Position numbers and translations under genes: made by a program. From Flavobacteriales bacterium (lineage in GTDB: Bacteria; Bacteroidota; Bacteroidia; Flavobacteriales_D; Sanyastnellaceae), in NCBI GenBank assembly GCA_022447625.1, contig JAKVAX010000008.1:1-64000 (forward strand): a stretch of DNA of 64,000 nucleotides, read 5' to 3'. Below, piece after piece: positions 60,725 through 64,000 of the stretch. The notes under the pieces are model-generated. The model saw nothing but the letters and a program-made list of their open reading frames with translations, was not told the DNA's origin and made no database searches. Every line of letters starts with the position of its first letter. Position 1 is the stretch's first letter.

Positions 60725-62113
60725 ATGAAACAGAAAATCTTCGTCATATCTGCGATTGCTGCGTTGGTTACCTTGGTTGTTCGATGTTCGAATTCAACGA
60801 CCCAAGTATTTGACCACCGAGAGTTGCTTCCAGGAGGAGCGTTGAATACTGTAAGCGATAAGTCTGTCAATGCCTTTGGACTAGCATCTCCAGCGCTGGA
60901 AGGAGAGCAAGAGCTCAAATTTTTCGTCGGTAACAGCTTCTTCAATCAAAATTGGGTGTCTGCTCCGGCAAGCACTACCGCTCGTGACGGACTAGGTCCT
61001 ACCTTCAATGCACACTCTTGTTCTGGTTGCCACTTTAAAGATGGTCGCGGTCGTCCGCCAGCCTTGGAAGGTGAGAAGGGCACGGGACTCTTGCTTCGAC
61101 TCAGCAAAGGCAAAAATGGAGATGAGGCTTTGGCGCATTATGGAATGCAGCTTCAGGATCAGGCCATTCAAGGTGTTGCCGTTGAAGCGGAGTTAGTGAT
61201 TGATTATAAACGATACAAAGACCGTTACGAAGACGGCTCTACTTTCGAATTGGAAGTGCCTACTTATCGCCTCCAGAACGGAGCTTTTGGTGATTTCCCC
61301 GCTGACTTGGCTATTTCTCCGAGGGTAGCGCAACAGATGATCGGACTCGGTTTGCTGGAGACCATTCCAGAATCTCGTTTGGATGAATTAAGTGATCCAG
61401 ATGATGCGAATGGCGACGGTATTTCGGGACGAAAGAACATGGTCTGGAATGCCTTAGAAGATCAGTACACCGTTGGTCGTTTCGGATGGAAAGCCAATCA
61501 ACCGACGGTGGCTCAGCAAGTGGCAGGAGCTTTCGGCGGAGATATGGGTATTACAACTCCTATTTTTCCCGATGAACATTGTCCGGGTAATCAGCTTGAT
61601 TGCGCTAATGCGGAAACGGGTGGCGAACCTGAGATCTCGCAGGATGACTTTGATAAGGTAGTGCTCTATTCATCGAATCTTGCTGTTCCCGCACCTCGCA
61701 ATGCGCAAGATCCACTAGTTATGGAGGGCAAAGCGCTCTTCAATGAGATTGGTTGTGCAGGGTGTCATGTACCTTCACACCCCACTGGGGAGAATGCAGA
61801 ATTCTCACATCTTTCCAACCAAACTATTTGGCCATATACTGACTTGCTCCTCCATGACATGGGACCTGAACTTGCCGATAATCGCCCTGATTTTGAAGCG
61901 ACTGGAAAAGAGTGGAGAACACAGCCGTTGTGGGGATTGGGATTGATTGAAACAGTTAACGGTCATACACGGTTATTACATGACGGTCGGGCACGTTCCA
62001 TTGAAGAAGCTATTCTTTGGCATGGAGGCGAGGCTGAAGAATCGCTCCAAGCATTTAAGCAGCTTGGAGCTGAAGATCGTGAAAAAGTATTGGTATTCTT
62101 AAGATCACTATGA
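60725..62113 (+). CDS. Di-haem oxidoreductase (DHOR-like, thiol oxidoreductase family)
   Basis: A 462-residue secreted c-type cytochrome with two CxxCH motifs: CSGCH in NAHSCSGCHFKDGRG near 98 and CAGCH in IGCAGCHVPSH near 346. An N-terminal hydrophobic segment ends in VVRCSNS, a poor lipobox. The C-terminal motif LLHDMGPELADNR is typical of the DHOR family. Members occur next to imelysins in iron-related operons, where they may reduce or oxidise iron. It overlaps the next gene by 4 bp (ATGA). Confidence 0.9.
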   Translation: MKQKIFVISAIAALVTLVVRCSNSTTQVFDHRELLPGGALNTVSDKSVNAFGLASPALEGEQELKFFVGNSFFNQNWVSAPASTTARDGLGPTFNAHSCSGCHFKDGRGRPPALEGEKGTGLLLRLSKGKNGDEALAHYGMQLQDQAIQGVAVEAELVIDYKRYKDRYEDGSTFELEVPTYRLQNGAFGDFPADLAISPRVAQQMIGLGLLETIPESRLDELSDPDDANGDGISGRKNMVWNALEDQYTVGRFGWKANQPTVAQQVAGAFGGDMGITTPIFPDEHCPGNQLDCANAETGGEPEISQDDFDKVVLYSSNLAVPAPRNAQDPLVMEGKALFNEIGCAGCHVPSHPTGENAEFSHLSNQTIWPYTDLLLHDMGPELADNRPDFEATGKEWRTQPLWGLGLIETVNGHTRLLHDGRARSIEEAILWHGGEAEESLQAFKQLGAEDREKVLVFLRSL

Positions 62114-63198
62114 CGCGATTTATCCTCTTTCTAGGTGGCTTGTTAGTTGTCGCTGGGTGCAGTGAATCAGCACCGAAAAAAACTCCAATTGACCGCAATC
62201 AGGTTAAGAGTGATATGGTTCATGGAATGATCCTTCCAGCAAATGCTGAATTCACTTTGAAGGCTTCCGCGCTAGCGAAATCAATAGAAATACTCCACGA
62301 TTCGATATCAATCTCAAACTTGGTTTCAGCGCAGCAAGCATGGATGGGAGCGCACGCCGCATGGGCTGCCTGTTCGTTCACACAAGTAGGAGACATTGCG
62401 GATACATTCATCCATAACAAGTTATATACCTGGCCGTCAAATGAACAGTCCATTGAAAAGAACCTTGCCGCAAATGAGACCTTCGGAGAAGATTTTGCCG
62501 AAGGTATAGGATCAAATTCAAAAGGACTCGGAGCCATTGAGTACTTGTTGTTCGGCGATGGAACCATGCCAGCTGAAGAACACGTGCAGTTGTTGATGGA
62601 TGATCCCAAACGTGCGTCGATGGCGTTTAGCCTTGCTCAGAATGTGCAAGAACGTTCAGCTCAATTAGAAGCGCGATGGAATGAAGAAGCGCAAGCTTTC
62701 ATCGATAACCCGCGCACAGGGGTGAGTGGTAGTTTGAACCAACTGGTAAACTTGTTGATTCGCGAAACGGAAAATCTCAAGATTCAACAACTGCAGCGAC
62801 CTCTTGGGTTGACGAAAGGTGATGGGCCAGATCCCACAGCATCGCAAGCATTCCGCAGTGGTGCTTCGTTGCAAAGCATCCAGCAAACCGTGGCAACAAT
62901 AAAGCGCTGGTACTTCGGGAATGACAAGGAGTATTCGTTTGATGAACTGCTTCTTGACCCGGCTTCACGAACCCCTACTGATGAACAAACCCATCAAAAG
63001 GTGCAGAGTGCAATTGCTGCGGTGGAATCAGCTGTGAAGGCAGTAGACGGTTCTTTGGAAGCGGCATTATTTCATGATCAAGATGACGTACTCACCTTAC
63101 ATGATAAAGTCGCAGAGCTTTACGTCATTCTGAGCGTAGATTTAGCTTCAGCTCTTGGTGTTCAAATAACCATGGGTGATAACGACGGCGATTCCTGA
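62110..63198 (+). CDS. Imelysin family lipoprotein, second copy
   Basis: A 362-residue lipoprotein, Cys17 in LVVAGC. The imelysin domain is recognisable (WMGAHAAWAACSFTQVGD, GLGAIEYLLFG). The His of the HxxE motif is replaced by Gly (GAIE), unlike the first copy, so metal binding may be altered. It overlaps the di-haem oxidoreductase gene and ends one base before the shifted stop of the convergent gene. Confidence 0.87.
   Translation: MTRFILFLGGLLVVAGCSESAPKKTPIDRNQVKSDMVHGMILPANAEFTLKASALAKSIEILHDSISISNLVSAQQAWMGAHAAWAACSFTQVGDIADTFIHNKLYTWPSNEQSIEKNLAANETFGEDFAEGIGSNSKGLGAIEYLLFGDGTMPAEEHVQLLMDDPKRASMAFSLAQNVQERSAQLEARWNEEAQAFIDNPRTGVSGSLNQLVNLLIRETENLKIQQLQRPLGLTKGDGPDPTASQAFRSGASLQSIQQTVATIKRWYFGNDKEYSFDELLLDPASRTPTDEQTHQKVQSAIAAVESAVKAVDGSLEAALFHDQDDVLTLHDKVAELYVILSVDLASALGVQITMGDNDGDS
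62265..62279. repeat. Iterated palindrome, exact copy (TTCCGCGCTAGCGAA)
   Basis: Exact match to TTCCGCNNTAGCGAA inside the second imelysin gene, encoding Ala-Leu-Ala. Confidence 0.8.
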
Positions 63199-63227
63199 TC
63201 TATTCTGGGCAGTCGGTTCCGAATACT

Positions 63228-63995
63228 TCAAGAAAGGAGGAGATCGGCGGCATTGATCGTACCGTCACCATTAAAATCTCCCGGACAAGTACCGCCCCCC
63301 ACTTCAATTTCATCTCCTGAAACCGTGATGTCATCAACGGCGAAGGAAGGATCGGTCGCTACACCATCATCATTACTGGTCCACAAAAAGCCAATTTGAA
63401 CGTTGGGGTTTTCGTCAGCAGATGCCGGTAAGGTGACCGTGCGAGCAGTCCATTGTCCTTGCGGTGAACAGATTCCGGAGAAGGTCTTGGGCGTTTCATC
63501 CAATTGAGCCCAAGTGTTTCCGTCATGGTACCAGACGGCGGCATTGTCTTGTACATTCCCGCCTTCGAGGTAGAGGAAGTTGAGCACAATATTCTCATGA
63601 CCAGTACAATCGATTACAGGCGATTCGACACGTCTATTGGTCGTTCCGCATGGCAGGAGTCCACAGAATCCGGCAAGACCTTCATAGTACGCTGCACCTT
63701 GGTCAGCTGGAATACCAAGGACTGTTTGATTACCGACGTGCAAAGTTGGGTTTGATCCGCAGGTGGCGCCGCAAGCACCTTCTCCAGTATTGTTCTCCAT
63801 GGCACTGACATACCAAACATTCGATGAGGCTTCATTCAGTCCGGTTTCAGTTACCGTCCAGTTGCCATTGGGTGAAACATAGGAGGTGACCAGGGTACCT
63901 TGATTGCATCCGGTTCCAAAGTCTTCGGAGAAAAGGATTTGAGCTTGCAGGCTAGCGCCGAACAAGAGACAGGTCATGAGGCCAAGAATTCGCAT
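63228..63995 (-). CDS. Secreted protein with dockerin-like Ca-binding tail, frameshifted near its end
   Basis: 255 residues as read. A signal peptide (LLFGASLQAQ) is followed by a Cys-rich, beta-sandwich-like domain with EDFGTGCNQGTLV and FLWTSNDDGVATDPSFAVDD. The C-terminus has CPGDFNGDGTINAADLL, a dockerin/EF-hand-like loop common at the ends of secreted Bacteroidota proteins. The frame then stops after LLS. One base out of frame, the sequence continues as FLEVFGTDCPE and a TAG at 63200, the usual ending of such tails. A frameshift near 63230-63242 is likely. Confidence 0.75.
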   Translation of the reverse strand: MRILGLMTCLLFGASLQAQILFSEDFGTGCNQGTLVTSYVSPNGNWTVTETGLNEASSNVWYVSAMENNTGEGACGATCGSNPTLHVGNQTVLGIPADQGAAYYEGLAGFCGLLPCGTTNRRVESPVIDCTGHENIVLNFLYLEGGNVQDNAAVWYHDGNTWAQLDETPKTFSGICSPQGQWTARTVTLPASADENPNVQIGFLWTSNDDGVATDPSFAVDDITVSGDEIEVGGGTCPGDFNGDGTINAADLLLS

Positions 63996-64000
63996 CTAGT

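Overview
The window looks like chromosomal DNA of a marine-type Bacteroidota, most likely Flavobacteriales or a Cryomorphaceae-like relative. The evidence is a very large secreted protein with LamG, PKD and a type IX secretion (T9SS) C-terminal domain, propeller/Y_Y_Y sensors, an outer-membrane barrel, the purH-mreBCD-mrdA-rodA order, promoter boxes of the Bacteroidota form TAnnTTTG, and little use of Shine-Dalgarno sequences. I see no rRNA, tRNA, CRISPR, insertion sequence or phage gene. The taxonomy is an inference from gene content.\n\nLayout. 1-2.7 kb: a membrane protein, an alpha/beta hydrolase and an e(P4)-type phosphatase lipoprotein. 2.7-9.2 kb: a three-gene RND efflux operon whose TolC component carries an extra periplasmic binding-protein-like domain. 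9.2-9.85 kb: a degenerate-looking spacer. 9.85-12.1 kb: rfbA, a polyprenyl synthase and a small unknown. 12.1-16.2 kb: sucA-sucB. 16.4-20.4 kb (minus strand): a sulfur operon. 20.4-27.9 kb: cell-shape genes and purH. 28-34 kb: an ABC permease and the giant T9SS cargo. 34-43 kb: a barrel protein, two hybrid histidine kinases with an Hpt protein, rfbD and a hexose-phosphate mutase. 43-59 kb: mainly housekeeping genes (aspartate kinase, cobalamin adenosyltransferase, a propeller-cyclase, dCMP deaminase, CtpA-type protease, superoxide dismutase, ispD, dusB, a LolC/E-like permease, rbfA, hflX). 59-63 kb: an imelysin / di-haem oxidoreductase / imelysin iron-type operon. The end holds a secreted dockerin-like protein with an apparent frameshift.\n\nThe most striking system is at 16.4-20.4 kb. 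A minus-strand operon encodes a peroxiredoxin, a CysM-type cysteine synthase, a JAMM protease, a CysO-like beta-grasp sulfur carrier ending in GGSY, and a MoeZ-type adenylyltransferase-rhodanese. These match the protein-thiocarboxylate route to cysteine known from Mycobacterium tuberculosis. Upstream of the first gene are two unannotated short ORFs in series, with runs of three and five consecutive Cys codons. Each is followed about 25 nt later by a GC-rich hairpin and a U-rich tract, and each has a sequence able to form a competing antiterminator. I read this as a tandem cysteine-tRNA-sensing attenuator controlling a cysteine-making operon.\n\nTwo genome-scale signals also stand out: a 15-bp palindrome-like word (TTCCGCNNTAGCGAA) recurring far above chance inside genes and spacers, and several unrelated short tandem repeats in spacers that all have a 7-bp period. 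A compact, multi-hairpin RNA candidate lies after the aspartate kinase gene.
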